Source of the DNA: Corticicoccus populi
GTDB lineage: Bacteria > Bacillota > Bacilli > Staphylococcales > Salinicoccaceae
DNA length: 64,000 bases
Reading direction: 5' to 3'
Assembly (NCBI RefSeq): GCF_042686195.1
Contig: NZ_JBHUOQ010000001.1
Span: 1,364,001 to 1,428,000, forward strand
Part shown: in pieces, positions 17,103 to 26,268 of the stretch
How the letters are laid out: every line of letters starts with the position of its first letter
Numbering within the stretch: position 1 is the first letter of the stretch
The notes under the pieces: generated by a model
Seen by the model: the letters and a program-made list of their open reading frames with translations, nothing else
The model's database searches: none
What the model was told of the DNA's origin: nothing
Position numbers and translations under genes: made by a program

Positions 17103-17930
17103 ATGAAATTATATAAAATAATGATGATAGCCGCCCTGCTGACTGTTTCTGCATGCAGCAGCGAAGATATAGTTGAAGACGATGAACGTGTCGTGAATGT
17201 TGCGGTGCCAGCTTCCGAACGGCCGCTCAGCTACACCGGGACAGACGGGGAACTTACCGGCTATGAAGTTGAAATTTTGAAAGCTGTAGATGAAAAGCTC
17301 GATGACTATGTTTTTAATATCCAAGGGACAGATGACAGTGCAGCAGAGATAGGTCTTGATACCGGGCAGTACGACATGATTGCTCAAGGATTGATTTTAT
17401 CCCCGCAGCGTGAAGAATCATATTTAATTCCATCAGAAAGTAACGGCCCAAGTCTGATGAGAATTTATGCCACAGGTCATTTCGCGGATGAAATTAATTC
17501 ATTAGAGGATCTGACAGATAAAAATATTACGCCGGTGAGCCCTTCAGGAGGCGTATACAACCTTCTTGTTAACTATAATGAAGAACACCCGGATAACGAA
17601 TTAACGTTCCGAACAACTGACGGCGGCATTCCGACTGCCGGAAGACTGCAGGAGGTGGATTCGGGTGCGTATGATGCACTGATTCAGCCGTCAAACCTGG
17701 GACAGCAGGAGATTATGGATATCGCCGGACTGGACCTCCACGTTTCCGATCCAATCGAAATTAATCCGACGTATTTTCTGATTCATGATTCATCTGAAAA
17801 TGAGCAGTTAAATCATGATGTAGGCAGTGCGATTAAAGAATTAAGAGAAGAAGGAACACTATCGGAACTCTCTGAAGAATTTTACGGTGAAGATATATTG
17901 AAATATGAAACAGAGGAAGGCGGGAATTAG
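17103..17930 (+). CDS. Amino-acid ABC transporter substrate-binding lipoprotein
   Basis: A 275-aa family-3 solute-binding protein anchored as a lipoprotein, with lipobox VSAC at about residues 15-18 (MKLYKIMMIAALLTVSAC). The ligand domain begins with the usual strand and RPLSYTGTDGELTGYEVEI segment. The ATG at 17103 has AAGGTGAG upstream; the GTG inside that site was rejected as a start. It lies 12 bp after the ATPase gene and abuts the permease gene. Confidence 0.9.
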   Translation: MKLYKIMMIAALLTVSACSSEDIVEDDERVVNVAVPASERPLSYTGTDGELTGYEVEILKAVDEKLDDYVFNIQGTDDSAAEIGLDTGQYDMIAQGLILSPQREESYLIPSESNGPSLMRIYATGHFADEINSLEDLTDKNITPVSPSGGVYNLLVNYNEEHPDNELTFRTTDGGIPTAGRLQEVDSGAYDALIQPSNLGQQEIMDIAGLDLHVSDPIEINPTYFLIHDSSENEQLNHDVGSAIKELREEGTLSELSEEFYGEDILKYETEEGGN

Positions 17931-18644
17931 ATGGACATAAAATACATGATAGAAATACTTCCAAGATTTATATCAGTTATTCCTGTCACTGCATTGATAA
18001 TAACAGCTGCCGCTGTTCTTGGACTCATTCTGAGTATTGCAGTCACAATAGTGCGCTTGAAAAAAATACCTGTTCTCAGCACCCTTGCTGAAATATATAT
18101 ATCTTTCAGCAGAAGTATCCCGATACTTCTCCAGTTATTTTTGTTTTACTTCGGCCTGCCGGTTTTGTTTCAGCAGTTCGGAATCAATGTCACGGCTGTT
18201 GAAGCAGTGTTTGCTGCGGTTCTATGTTTAATCATATATAACGGGGCATATATGTCAGAGATTTTAAGACCTGCCTTTCTATCCCTCGATAGAGGGCAGA
18301 TGGAAGCGGCGGACAGTCTCGGTTATACACCGTTTCAAAAGTTTAGAAAAATCATCCTGCCGCAGGTTACCCCTGTCGCTCTTCCTGGTATTGGTAATGC
18401 CGTCATACACCTGATTCATGATTCATCTCTTGTATTTGCTATCGGTGTTGTCGATATTATGGGACTTGCCAATATTATCGGCGCGGAATCCTACGGCCTG
18501 TACCAGCTCGAAGTATTTTTAGCAGTTGCATTGATATACTGGGTGATTTCAATGATTTCCGAGCAAATTATAAAATACCTTGAAAACAGACGAAGCAAAT
18601 CGATTTCTTATCATCAGAATACAGTTAATGAGGAGGCAAATTAA
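17931..18644 (+). CDS. Amino-acid ABC transporter permease 1
   Basis: A 237-aa HisM/TcyL-type permease with five or so membrane spans and the EAA motif (MEAADSLGYTPFQKFRKIILPQ) at about residues 124-145. Its ATG directly follows the stop of the binding-protein gene, and its stop overlaps the next start by one base. It is expected to form a heterodimer with the second permease. Confidence 0.9.
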   Translation: MDIKYMIEILPRFISVIPVTALIITAAAVLGLILSIAVTIVRLKKIPVLSTLAEIYISFSRSIPILLQLFLFYFGLPVLFQQFGINVTAVEAVFAAVLCLIIYNGAYMSEILRPAFLSLDRGQMEAADSLGYTPFQKFRKIILPQVTPVALPGIGNAVIHLIHDSSLVFAIGVVDIMGLANIIGAESYGLYQLEVFLAVALIYWVISMISEQIIKYLENRRSKSISYHQNTVNEEAN

Positions 18645-19336
18645 TGGAGCTTTCTTTAATATTCGAAAGTCTTATACAAACTCTCAATGCTGTACCCGGA
18701 ACATTATTAATGGCTGTGATTATTTTATTCTCTTCATTAATTCTCGGTGCTGTCATTGTATATATCCAGAGCCTGCACATCCCGGTCATTCACCAGATTC
18801 TGATTACACTGAAATCATTCATCCGAGGAACGCCGAATGTTGTTTTACTGTTTATTATGTACTATTCATTTCCTTTTGCCGCGGCATGGGTCCTATCTTT
18901 TATCAATATTGATATTAACCCGTATCAGATGAGCCCTGTCATCATCGTGATTATTACGTTTACAGTCTGTTATTCAGTATTTCAGTCTGAAATACTCCGC
19001 GGGGCGCTGAAGTCCCTTGATTATCATCAGGTGGAGGCGGCGCATTCACTTGGGTACGATACGTTTCAGACATTAAGAAAGGTCATTATTCCCCAGGTAC
19101 TCAGAGAAGCACTGCCTGATATCGTCAACACACTCCTGTTAATCGTTAAGGCACTGTCCCTTGCCTTCCTGGTTACCGTAGTAGACATTTTTGCACAGGC
19201 AAGACTGACCGGCGCAGAGAATTTCAGCTATCTGGAATCCTTTTTCGCTGCCGTTCTAATTTACTGGATTCTCGGCGGTTTAATTACCACATTTTCAAAC
19301 AGGATCGAAAAAAAGCTGAACCGCGGTCAGTATTAA
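18644..19336 (+). CDS. Amino-acid ABC transporter permease 2
   Basis: A 230-aa permease paralogous to the previous one, with EAA loop VEAAHSLGYDTFQTLRKVIIPQ and multiple membrane spans. AGGAGG lies 8 nt before the ATG, and the start overlaps the stop of permease 1 (TAATG). It ends the importer operon; a terminator follows 20 bp later. Confidence 0.9.
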   Translation: MELSLIFESLIQTLNAVPGTLLMAVIILFSSLILGAVIVYIQSLHIPVIHQILITLKSFIRGTPNVVLLFIMYYSFPFAAAWVLSFINIDINPYQMSPVIIVIITFTVCYSVFQSEILRGALKSLDYHQVEAAHSLGYDTFQTLRKVIIPQVLREALPDIVNTLLLIVKALSLAFLVTVVDIFAQARLTGAENFSYLESFFAAVLIYWILGGLITTFSNRIEKKLNRGQY

Positions 19337-19356
19337 AATGAGAATATAATACTTTA

Positions 19357-19388
19357 AAGGCTGATGGCATTTAACCATCAGCCTTTTT
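19357..19388. terminator. Terminator between the importer and speG
   Basis: Stem AAGGCTGATGG / CCATCAGCCTT followed by TTTT on the plus strand. The convergent speG stop codon lies in the loop and stem, so the element probably serves both genes. Confidence 0.85.
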
Positions 19389-19880
19389 GAGCCATTCCCG
19401 CTTCAACAATCCCATAAAATAGGCATTTTTATATTCACCATTAGTATAGAAATGTTCACGCAGCTCTCCTTCAATGACAAACCCTGCTTTTTCATAAATG
19501 TGTACCGCTTTTTTATTATCAGCATCTACATAAAGAAATACTTTGTGCAGATTTAAAGTTTCAAAGGCATACGTCACACCTTTTTTAAATGCCTCTTTTG
19601 CATATCCTCTGCCGCCGAATTCCGGTGCGATAATAATTTGTATCTCGCACTGCCTGTGAATATAATTAATTTCAACCAGCTCAACAATTCCCACAACCGT
19701 GCCCGCATCTTCAACAACAAAACGCCGTTCGGAATCGCTCAATATATGCTTTTCATACAACCGTTTCAACTCACCGAATGATTCATATGGTTCTTCAAAC
19801 CAATACGACATAATTGAATAATCATTATTTAACTTATGGATAAATACAAGATCCTGTTCTTCGAGTGCCCTGATTTTCAT
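19371..19880 (-). CDS. speG: Spermidine N-acetyltransferase SpeG
   Basis: A 169-aa GNAT acetyltransferase matching SpeG closely across its length: MSYWFEEPYESF, SERRFVVE, VELVEINYIHR, QIIIAPEF, GRGYAKEA, AVHIYEKAGFVIEGEL. SpeG acetylates spermidine and spermine and so relieves polyamine toxicity; it is cytosolic. GGAGG precedes the ATG. In the genus Staphylococcus speG is best known from a mobile element, whereas here it sits among ordinary chromosomal genes. Confidence 0.9.
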   Translation of the reverse strand: MKIRALEEQDLVFIHKLNNDYSIMSYWFEEPYESFGELKRLYEKHILSDSERRFVVEDAGTVVGIVELVEINYIHRQCEIQIIIAPEFGGRGYAKEAFKKGVTYAFETLNLHKVFLYVDADNKKAVHIYEKAGFVIEGELREHFYTNGEYKNAYFMGLLKREWLKKADG

Positions 19881-20021
19881 AACTGCCTCCGTTTAACTGT
19901 TTCTATTTGAAATCAAAGTATTTCATTTTAATATTCAAATTCATTATATCAAATAAAATTCTTATTTCAGATGTTTTCACTTTCCCATAATAATGATTGC
20001 TTAGACACTCCTGATAAGGAT

Positions 20022-20057
20022 AAACGCCCTTAGAGCATAATACACTCTAAGGGCGTT
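20022..20057 (-). terminator. Terminator of the glv operon
   Basis: Perfect 14-bp stem AAACGCCCTTAGAG / CTCTAAGGGCGTTT with a short T-containing tail on the minus strand, 9 bp past the glvA stop. Confidence 0.8.
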
Positions 20058-20065
20058 TGCTTAAT

Positions 20066-21391
20066 TTATTTCAGTACCGGCCAGTAGGCTTTGTTCGCTT
20101 CGATTAAATCGTCCAGAATGTCTTTGGCAACTTTTGCACTCGGTACTGTTTTTGATAATGTCAGTGCCTGCCATAATTTCTGATATGATTTTTCTTCAAA
20201 TGCTTCAACAACAAGTTTTTCCACACCGACCTGCTGTTCCATCAGACTCTTCTGGAACCTCGGTATTTCACCGACAACCAGTTTTTCAGGTCCTTTACTG
20301 CCGACAAGACATGGTACTTCAACCATTGCCGTCGGATCAAAGTTAACGATGGCACCGTTATTTTCAACAATCATCAGCATACGTTCTTTAGTGTTGAAGG
20401 CGATGGCTTTCGCGAGATCAACAATATATGATGCATGATCATCTGTTTCAAGTTTTGTATCTTCAGCAGTTCCTTTTTCAACAATAGACTGACACTCACC
20501 AAAGACAAACTTCTCACGGCCGTCCATTACTTCATTTGCACGTGTATATTCTTTATTGGCATGAGCCACTTCGTAGTCCGGGTACAGATAATATTTTAAA
20601 TACGTGTTCGGAACCGTCTCAGGGTCAAGATGCTGGACATCTTTAGCTTTTTTAAATGTACTGTTCCAGCTTGCCTCTTCACCCGGAAGGTCATCACCGC
20701 CCATTGTATAGCCGTACCGGCTGACATGCTGAGTGACTTTATCGAGAATGCTGTTCCCGTTCTTATCACGGATATCTGTCCACCAGCCGAAATGATTCAA
20801 GCCGTAATAGTCCACTTCAAAATCTTTACGTGATTCAAGGCCCTGAGTCTTCGCAATAATTTCTTCAATCCCGATCGGCATATCGCAGATATTCAAAATG
20901 TTTGCATCCGGACGCAGCTTACGTGTTGCCTCAGCGACAATCGCTGCCGGATTTGAATAGTTTAACATCCAGGCATCCGGTGAATACTTCTCCATATAGT
21001 CGACCAGCTCAAGAACACCCGGGATTGAGCGCATTCCATATGCAATACCACCCGGTCCGCATGTCTCCTGACCAACCACACCGTGCTTCAATGGAATTTT
21101 CTCATCCTGCTCACGCATAGCATATTTACCGACACGAATATGCGCCATCACAAAATCAACATCAGTAAATGCCTCTTTTGGATCAGTGGTTGCAATGAGC
21201 TTAATTTCCGGTGCACGTTCTTTTAATAAAATTTCACATGCATCTGCAATCGTCTTCTGTCTTTCCCCGTCATTATCATAAAATTTAATTGTATCAATCG
21301 GGAATTCCTTCTGATAATCCAGCAGCATTAAAATAATTCCTGGTGTAAATGTGCTTCCGCCTCCGGAAATATTGATGTTAAACTTTTTCAT
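20066..21391 (-). CDS. glvA: 6-phospho-alpha-glucosidase (GH4, GlvA type)
   Basis: A 441-aa glycoside hydrolase family 4 enzyme that cleaves maltose-6-phosphate and related phospho-alpha-glucosides, needing NAD and a divalent metal. The N-terminal GGGSTFTPG is the dinucleotide-binding loop. Metal and catalytic residues are at C169-D170 (NICDMP) and H200 (GLNHFGWW). Length and sequence track Bacillus GlvA closely (VGQETCGPGGIAYGMRS; MVEVPC). It lies directly after the PTS gene that would supply its phosphorylated substrate. Confidence 0.94.
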   Translation of the reverse strand: MKKFNINISGGGSTFTPGIILMLLDYQKEFPIDTIKFYDNDGERQKTIADACEILLKERAPEIKLIATTDPKEAFTDVDFVMAHIRVGKYAMREQDEKIPLKHGVVGQETCGPGGIAYGMRSIPGVLELVDYMEKYSPDAWMLNYSNPAAIVAEATRKLRPDANILNICDMPIGIEEIIAKTQGLESRKDFEVDYYGLNHFGWWTDIRDKNGNSILDKVTQHVSRYGYTMGGDDLPGEEASWNSTFKKAKDVQHLDPETVPNTYLKYYLYPDYEVAHANKEYTRANEVMDGREKFVFGECQSIVEKGTAEDTKLETDDHASYIVDLAKAIAFNTKERMLMIVENNGAIVNFDPTAMVEVPCLVGSKGPEKLVVGEIPRFQKSLMEQQVGVEKLVVEAFEEKSYQKLWQALTLSKTVPSAKVAKDILDDLIEANKAYWPVLK

Positions 21392-21413
21392 AATAAAATC
21401 CTCCAGTTATATT

Positions 21414-23000
21414 TTATAATTTACTTTCAAAATATTCTCTGACCTGCGGTACGCTTAATCCGACAATCACCTGCATACTCTTACCGCTCTTTGCGATTCC
21501 GTGTGCCATTTGATTGTGTGTAAAATATGATGCATCCTCTACAAGTTCCGGATCATTAACTGTCACGCGCAGCCTTGTTGCACAGTTTGTGACGTCCTTA
21601 ATATTTTCCTTACCGCCGAGACCTCTCAAATAGTACACAGCTTTTTCCTCAAATTCTGACTCAAAAGACTCTTCTTCAGTCGTATCTTCAGATGTATTTC
21701 CTGCTTTCGCAGCCTTGTAATCCGCCTTTGTATACAATTTATCCGAAGTACCGCTCTTTCTGCCTGGAAGCGGAATATCAAATTTGATAATGAGCCACCT
21801 GAACAGCACAAAGTAAATTGCCGAGAATATTAAACCGATAATAATTTCAGCGACATAGACCCCGCTGTGATTTCCAAATAAAGGAATCCAGTTTAAGGAG
21901 GCTGTTTCTATCAATCCTCCGCCCATCATTCCGACAACACCGAACATATTCATCACTGTGACCATTGTTGCCCCGAGTAATGCGTGCAGTGCAAACAAAT
22001 ATGGCGCGATAAACAGGAATGTAAATTCAAGCGGTTCAGTAATTCCTGCAAAAATAGCTGTTAATGTTACAGGCAGTACAAGTGCGAGTACTTTCTTTCT
22101 ATTTTCTTTAGGCGTTGCATAGTACATCGCAAGTGCAATCCCAAGACTGCCGAACATCTTAATGTTTCCATGCAGAAGGAAACCGTAAGGATAAAGTTCA
22201 TTGAGCGGCTCCGTTGAACCTGAGAACTCTGTTAAGTTCGAAATCCAGTGTACCCTGAGTCCTTCACTTACTGCTGCAGGACCGAACTCAAATGGAATAT
22301 TCACAAAGTGATGCAGCCCTGTCGGTATTAATATACGTTCAAGGAAATGATACAGCCAGACACCAAAGTAGCCTGCACTTGTCATAATTCCTTGAAGAGA
22401 TCCTATCGCCTGCTGAACATACGGCCATATAAATGCCACTAAAAACGCAATCGGAATCATTAAGAAAAATCCAATGATGACAACAAACGAAAGTCCCTGG
22501 AATATTCCGAGCATCTCAGGCAGTTTCGTACTATAGAATCGGTTGTGTATCCAGACAACAATACTTGAAATCACAATTGCCCCGATGACATTGGTATCAA
22601 GCGTCGCAATTCCTGCGATTTCCTTCACACCTGTTAAATTTTCCACACCTTGCGATAAATCAACACCGAATGCATCCGGCCACAAGGTTAAAATCGCATT
22701 GATATAGTTATTAAAAACCAGATAAATGACCATTGCCGCAAGCGTTGCATGTGCAGCTGCTTTTTTCGCCAGTGAAATCGGCAGACCAACAACGAACAAC
22801 AGCTCCATATGGTCAAAAATTGTCCAGCCACCGCTTTCAATCAGCGTCCATATACTGCTCCACATCGTCCCCTCAGCAGCAATACTTCCCATGATTACTT
22901 CATTATTAAACAATGTTGCGAGTCCAAGTATGATTCCGAAAAATGCAAACAGCAGCACTGGAACAATCATTGCACTCCCAAATCTTTTAATAGCATCCAT
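21414..23000 (-). CDS. glvC: PTS alpha-glucoside/maltose transporter EIICB
   Basis: A 528-aa fused PTS permease. The N-terminal EIIC domain (about ten membrane spans, residues 1-430) is followed by a Ser/Glu-rich linker and an EIIB domain whose phospho-cysteine is C473 in VTNCATRLRV. It phosphorylates the sugar during import, giving the substrate for the adjacent GlvA. The ATG at 23000 has AGGGGGA upstream; 12 further upstream codons lack a site. No EIIA domain is fused, so EIIA must come from elsewhere. Confidence 0.92.
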   Translation of the reverse strand: MDAIKRFGSAMIVPVLLFAFFGIILGLATLFNNEVIMGSIAAEGTMWSSIWTLIESGGWTIFDHMELLFVVGLPISLAKKAAAHATLAAMVIYLVFNNYINAILTLWPDAFGVDLSQGVENLTGVKEIAGIATLDTNVIGAIVISSIVVWIHNRFYSTKLPEMLGIFQGLSFVVIIGFFLMIPIAFLVAFIWPYVQQAIGSLQGIMTSAGYFGVWLYHFLERILIPTGLHHFVNIPFEFGPAAVSEGLRVHWISNLTEFSGSTEPLNELYPYGFLLHGNIKMFGSLGIALAMYYATPKENRKKVLALVLPVTLTAIFAGITEPLEFTFLFIAPYLFALHALLGATMVTVMNMFGVVGMMGGGLIETASLNWIPLFGNHSGVYVAEIIIGLIFSAIYFVLFRWLIIKFDIPLPGRKSGTSDKLYTKADYKAAKAGNTSEDTTEEESFESEFEEKAVYYLRGLGGKENIKDVTNCATRLRVTVNDPELVEDASYFTHNQMAHGIAKSGKSMQVIVGLSVPQVREYFESKL

Positions 23001-23037
23001 CAGCAATCCCCCTTTAAATGTTTGTATATCCAACATA

Positions 23038-23052
23038 CAGTAAGCGCTTGCA
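23038..23052. promoter_or_regulatory. Candidate cre (CcpA) site
   Basis: The 15-mer CAGTAAGCGCTTGCA between the divergent glvC and regulator genes fits the WTGNAANCGNWWNCA consensus apart from its first two positions. Catabolite repression of a sugar PTS locus is expected. Confidence 0.6.
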
Positions 23053-23102
23053 TGATGTAAGGTGTTTGACGGATTTAGAAATGAGATAGTAAACTTGGGT
23101 TA

Positions 23103-23134
23103 TATTTTCATAAGACGGAAATATTTTCATAAGG
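23103..23134. promoter_or_regulatory. Direct repeat upstream of the RpiR regulator (possible operator)
   Basis: TATTTTCATAAG occurs at 23103 and again at 23122, a 19-bp period (about two helical turns). The second copy runs into the Shine-Dalgarno site of the regulator, so binding could give autoregulation. Confidence 0.4.
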
Positions 23135-23145
23135 AGAGAATGTTC

Positions 23146-23907
23146 ATGATATTAGATAAGCTCGTCAACCAATACTACAAGGAATTAAGTGAAAATGACC
23201 TTCATATTATAAAAATGATACATACACATATCAGTGACATGAAGAAAATGAAAATACAGGAGCTCGCTTCCCTGTCACACACTTCTGTTTCTTCTATCCA
23301 TAGATTATGCAGAAAATTAGGATTTGACGGCTACAGCGAATTAAAAGCCTATATCAAGATTAATAAGGAGAACAATGACAATGTTCAGGATTTAATGGAG
23401 ATCTTAAACCGTGATATCCAGCAGACATTCAACCATTTAAAACATCTCGATTTTGACAATCTCAATCAATTAATTGACCAGGCACCCTATATTTACATAT
23501 ACGGGACCGGCGCCGCCCAGGTTGAAGTCGCAAGTGATGTACAGCGCTTATTTCTCGCAATTTATAAAAAATCAATGCTTTTAAAAAATGAACTCGAGCT
23601 CGAGCGTGCCATCGAACAGATACATGATAATGAGCTGCTTATCATTATTTCTTTATCAGGTGAAACCAGAAATTTTGAAGAGATGATTCGTTTAATTAAA
23701 ACGCGAAATGTAAAATATATCAGTGTGACCACATTACGTGACAATGTTCTCGCACAGCATGCCATGTTTAATTTATATGTCAACACGACGCCCTTCACAT
23801 TATATAACGGCGTCGAAAATTCAAGTTTTCTTCCCTATCATATGGTTTTCGACGTCATCATCCGAAAATACAGCTTATGGAAAGAAGAGATTAAAGCATT
23901 AGAATGA
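23146..23907 (+). CDS. RpiR-family regulator of the glv locus
   Basis: A 253-aa RpiR-type transcription factor: N-terminal helix-turn-helix (IQELASLSHTSVSSIHRLCRKLGFDGYSELK, about 38-68) and C-terminal SIS sugar-phosphate domain (YIYGTGAAQVE, IISLSGETRNFEEMI). It is divergent from glvC-glvA and probably senses a phosphosugar. The ATG at 23146 follows AAGGAGAG; 28 earlier open codons are excluded. Bacillus GlvR is the closest functional analogue. Confidence 0.85.
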   Translation: MILDKLVNQYYKELSENDLHIIKMIHTHISDMKKMKIQELASLSHTSVSSIHRLCRKLGFDGYSELKAYIKINKENNDNVQDLMEILNRDIQQTFNHLKHLDFDNLNQLIDQAPYIYIYGTGAAQVEVASDVQRLFLAIYKKSMLLKNELELERAIEQIHDNELLIIISLSGETRNFEEMIRLIKTRNVKYISVTTLRDNVLAQHAMFNLYVNTTPFTLYNGVENSSFLPYHMVFDVIIRKYSLWKEEIKALE

Positions 23908-24002
23908 TTTTTTGAATAAAACCCCATTGAATGATAATTCTTCACTTCACTAACCTTAAGGCGTATAATCCCTGATATAACATCTGTGAAAGGAACATAC
24001 TG

Positions 24003-24806
24003 ATGGAATATTTCTTACAACTTGAGCCCTGGCAGCAGGCACTGGCCGCAACTATTATTACGTGGACGACAACAGGCCTTGGTGCTGCTTTTGTATTTTT
24101 AACAAAAGAAGTGAATGAACGATTTTTAAATACAATGCTCGGCTTTGCAGGCGGTGTAATGATTGCAGCGAGTTTCTGGTCGCTGTTGTCCCCTGCCATT
24201 GAAGCAAGTGCCGATCATCCTGTCGGTGAATGGTTCCCGCCGGCAGTGGGTTTTCTACTCGGTGCACTTTTTATTTATGGATTTGATAAATTAATTCCGC
24301 ATGCCCACAGAAACTCAAAGAGAAGTGAAGGATGGAATCCGGACCGCCATAGACGCAGCACTCTGTTGGTCTTTTCATTAACCCTTCATAACATTCCGGA
24401 AGGACTCGCAGTCGGTATTGCCTTCGGTGCTGCCGTTCACGGAGATGCAGTAATTGCTGCCAGTGCAGCAACACTGGCGCTTGGTATTGCCATTCAAAAT
24501 ATCCCGGAAGGTACAGCCGTCTCCATGCCGCTACGCGGTGATGGAATGTCCCGGACCAAAAGCTTCTTCTGGGGATGGATGTCCGGAATTGTGGAACCTA
24601 TCGCTGCAGTGGTGGGTGTCTTGACTGTTGCATATATGGAACCCGTTCTGCCTTATGCCCTCAGCCTTGCAGCAGGTGCGATGATATTTGTTGTCGTTGA
24701 AGAAGTCATCCCAAGCACTCAGAAAAACGGCCATTCGGATATCGCTGTTTTCAGCTTGATGTTTGGTTTTGTATTAATGATGATTCTGGACGTCGCACTC
24801 GGTTAA
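24003..24806 (+). CDS. ZIP-family divalent metal transporter
   Basis: A 267-aa ZIP (ZupT/GufA-like) membrane protein. The two metal-binding helices carry HNIPEGLAVGIAFG (129-142) and QNIPEGTAVSMPL (165-177), and a His-containing cytoplasmic loop lies at 96-118. It imports zinc or another divalent metal. The start has AAAGG upstream and a terminator follows. It stands alone between the glv regulator and the resistance-like pair. Confidence 0.88.
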   Translation: MEYFLQLEPWQQALAATIITWTTTGLGAAFVFLTKEVNERFLNTMLGFAGGVMIAASFWSLLSPAIEASADHPVGEWFPPAVGFLLGALFIYGFDKLIPHAHRNSKRSEGWNPDRHRRSTLLVFSLTLHNIPEGLAVGIAFGAAVHGDAVIAASAATLALGIAIQNIPEGTAVSMPLRGDGMSRTKSFFWGWMSGIVEPIAAVVGVLTVAYMEPVLPYALSLAAGAMIFVVVEEVIPSTQKNGHSDIAVFSLMFGFVLMMILDVALG

Positions 24807-24810
24807 CATA

Positions 24811-24845
24811 TAAAGCCTCCTTTTTTAATGAAGGAGGCTTATTTT
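24811..24845 (+). terminator. Terminator of the ZIP transporter
   Basis: Stem AAGCCTCCTT / AAGGAGGCTT with a T-rich tail. Confidence 0.85.
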
Positions 24846-24864
24846 ATAAAAAGGTGTGATAAAT

Positions 24865-25464
24865 ATGAGAACAGATTTCGATTACTGGCAGACGTATCCG
24901 CTTGAAACAATCATATCTTTATTTGACACTCTTGATATTCAATGGGGTATCGGCGGCGGTGTCGCACTTGATTTATACTATGGCTTCAAGACAAGGAATC
25001 ATGAAGATATTGATATCATTATTTTCGTAAAAGATGCAGCTGAAGTGATACATCTTTTACAGGATTTCAGCTTATTTAAAGCAGAAAACGGTATCCTCAC
25101 TCCGTACACATACGAGGATAAAATGGATGATTCATTCAGCATCTGGGTCAGCGAGGAAGAAGATTCTCCTTTTGTCTTTGAAATACTGCTCATTAGTACC
25201 CGGGAGGACTTTTGGATTTACAAAAGGAATTCTGACATTAGAGGATCGACTGATGAATTGTTTTTATTGAATGAATCAAATATTCCTTATATTAAGCCTG
25301 AAATTCAATTGCTTTATAAAATGGACGGTTCCCATATACGGGATAAGGATATTATTGATTTTGAAAAATTTGTCCCGCTTCTTGGCGCGGACGAAAAAAT
25401 ATGGCTCAAAAAACAGCTGACGGTGCAGGGAAATACGTATATGGAGCATAAATTACTGAAATGA
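24865..25464 (+). CDS. Antibiotic-nucleotidyltransferase-like protein
   Basis: A 199-aa protein with the nucleotidyltransferase signature of the AadB/LinB-type group: WGIGGGVALDLYYG, then TRNHEDIDIIIF (about 27-54), where GGG and the D-x-D pair bind nucleotide and metal. Relatives adenylylate aminoglycosides or lincosamides, but many genomic members have no known substrate. AAGGTG precedes the ATG at 24865. It is followed 13 bp later by an APH-like gene, so the two are probably co-transcribed. Confidence 0.7.
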   Translation: MRTDFDYWQTYPLETIISLFDTLDIQWGIGGGVALDLYYGFKTRNHEDIDIIIFVKDAAEVIHLLQDFSLFKAENGILTPYTYEDKMDDSFSIWVSEEEDSPFVFEILLISTREDFWIYKRNSDIRGSTDELFLLNESNIPYIKPEIQLLYKMDGSHIRDKDIIDFEKFVPLLGADEKIWLKKQLTVQGNTYMEHKLLK

Positions 25465-25477
25465 GGTAAACGATGAG

Positions 25478-26248
25478 ATGGACACCTTACCCAAACAATT
25501 TATAGAAAATCATATTGGAACTGTCATGGATATTGTGCTTTTAGAACAACAGGGCTGCACTTCAACAGTATATAAAATATCCGCTTTACACGGCACTTAC
25601 ATTTTAAAAAGTGCTGAGCCTGAAATTTTTCGTGAGTTGCTGGAAAATGAAGCGGAGGTCTTGAAGAAATTAAATGAACAGACGGATATTCCCGTTCCAC
25701 GGTTTCACGGCTTTACGCGGACCGATAGTAAAAGCCATCTGCTGATGTCTTATGAAGAAGGTGTGACTCTGACCGAGGCATTGGCAGAGGCAGATTCACA
25801 AGGTGTCAAAAACGACTTAATCGAAAGCTTCAGCACACTGCTTCACCGGCTTCATACCGCTGATACCAGTATTCTTAAAATATCTTCCCGGGGAAAATGG
25901 CTTGATATCCAATTGAAAAAAGCCGCAGAGTATCTGCAGGCTGGTAACACTGACGGGAATCAGGATTTATTAGATGACCTGAGGAATAAAAAACCGCATG
26001 ACATTAAAAGTACAGTAATCCACGGTGACTGCACTACTGATAATGTGCTTGTTAAAAATAATCAGGTCTATTTGTTTATCGACGCCGGCGGTATGACATA
26101 CGGTGATCCAAGATATGATATCGCGCTTGCTGTCAGTGAATTTTTGAATCATCAAGACGAACTGTCGTCATTTTACAGAGGCTATCAGCGTTATAAAATT
26201 GATGCGTCTGAATTTAAATACTTTGACAGCCTGTATGAGTTTTTCTGA
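25478..26248 (+). CDS. Aminoglycoside phosphotransferase-family kinase
   Basis: A 256-aa APH-fold small-molecule kinase. The catalytic loop is HGDCTTDNVLV (182-192) and the metal-binding aspartate is in LFIDAGGMTYGDPRYDIA (199-216). The N-lobe lysine is probably in TYILKSAEP. Such proteins phosphorylate antibiotics or metabolites. It follows the nucleotidyltransferase-like gene in one unit. Resistance is possible but not shown by sequence. Confidence 0.78.
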   Translation: MDTLPKQFIENHIGTVMDIVLLEQQGCTSTVYKISALHGTYILKSAEPEIFRELLENEAEVLKKLNEQTDIPVPRFHGFTRTDSKSHLLMSYEEGVTLTEALAEADSQGVKNDLIESFSTLLHRLHTADTSILKISSRGKWLDIQLKKAAEYLQAGNTDGNQDLLDDLRNKKPHDIKSTVIHGDCTTDNVLVKNNQVYLFIDAGGMTYGDPRYDIALAVSEFLNHQDELSSFYRGYQRYKIDASEFKYFDSLYEFF

Positions 26249-26268
26249 ATAAATACAGAATCACACTC

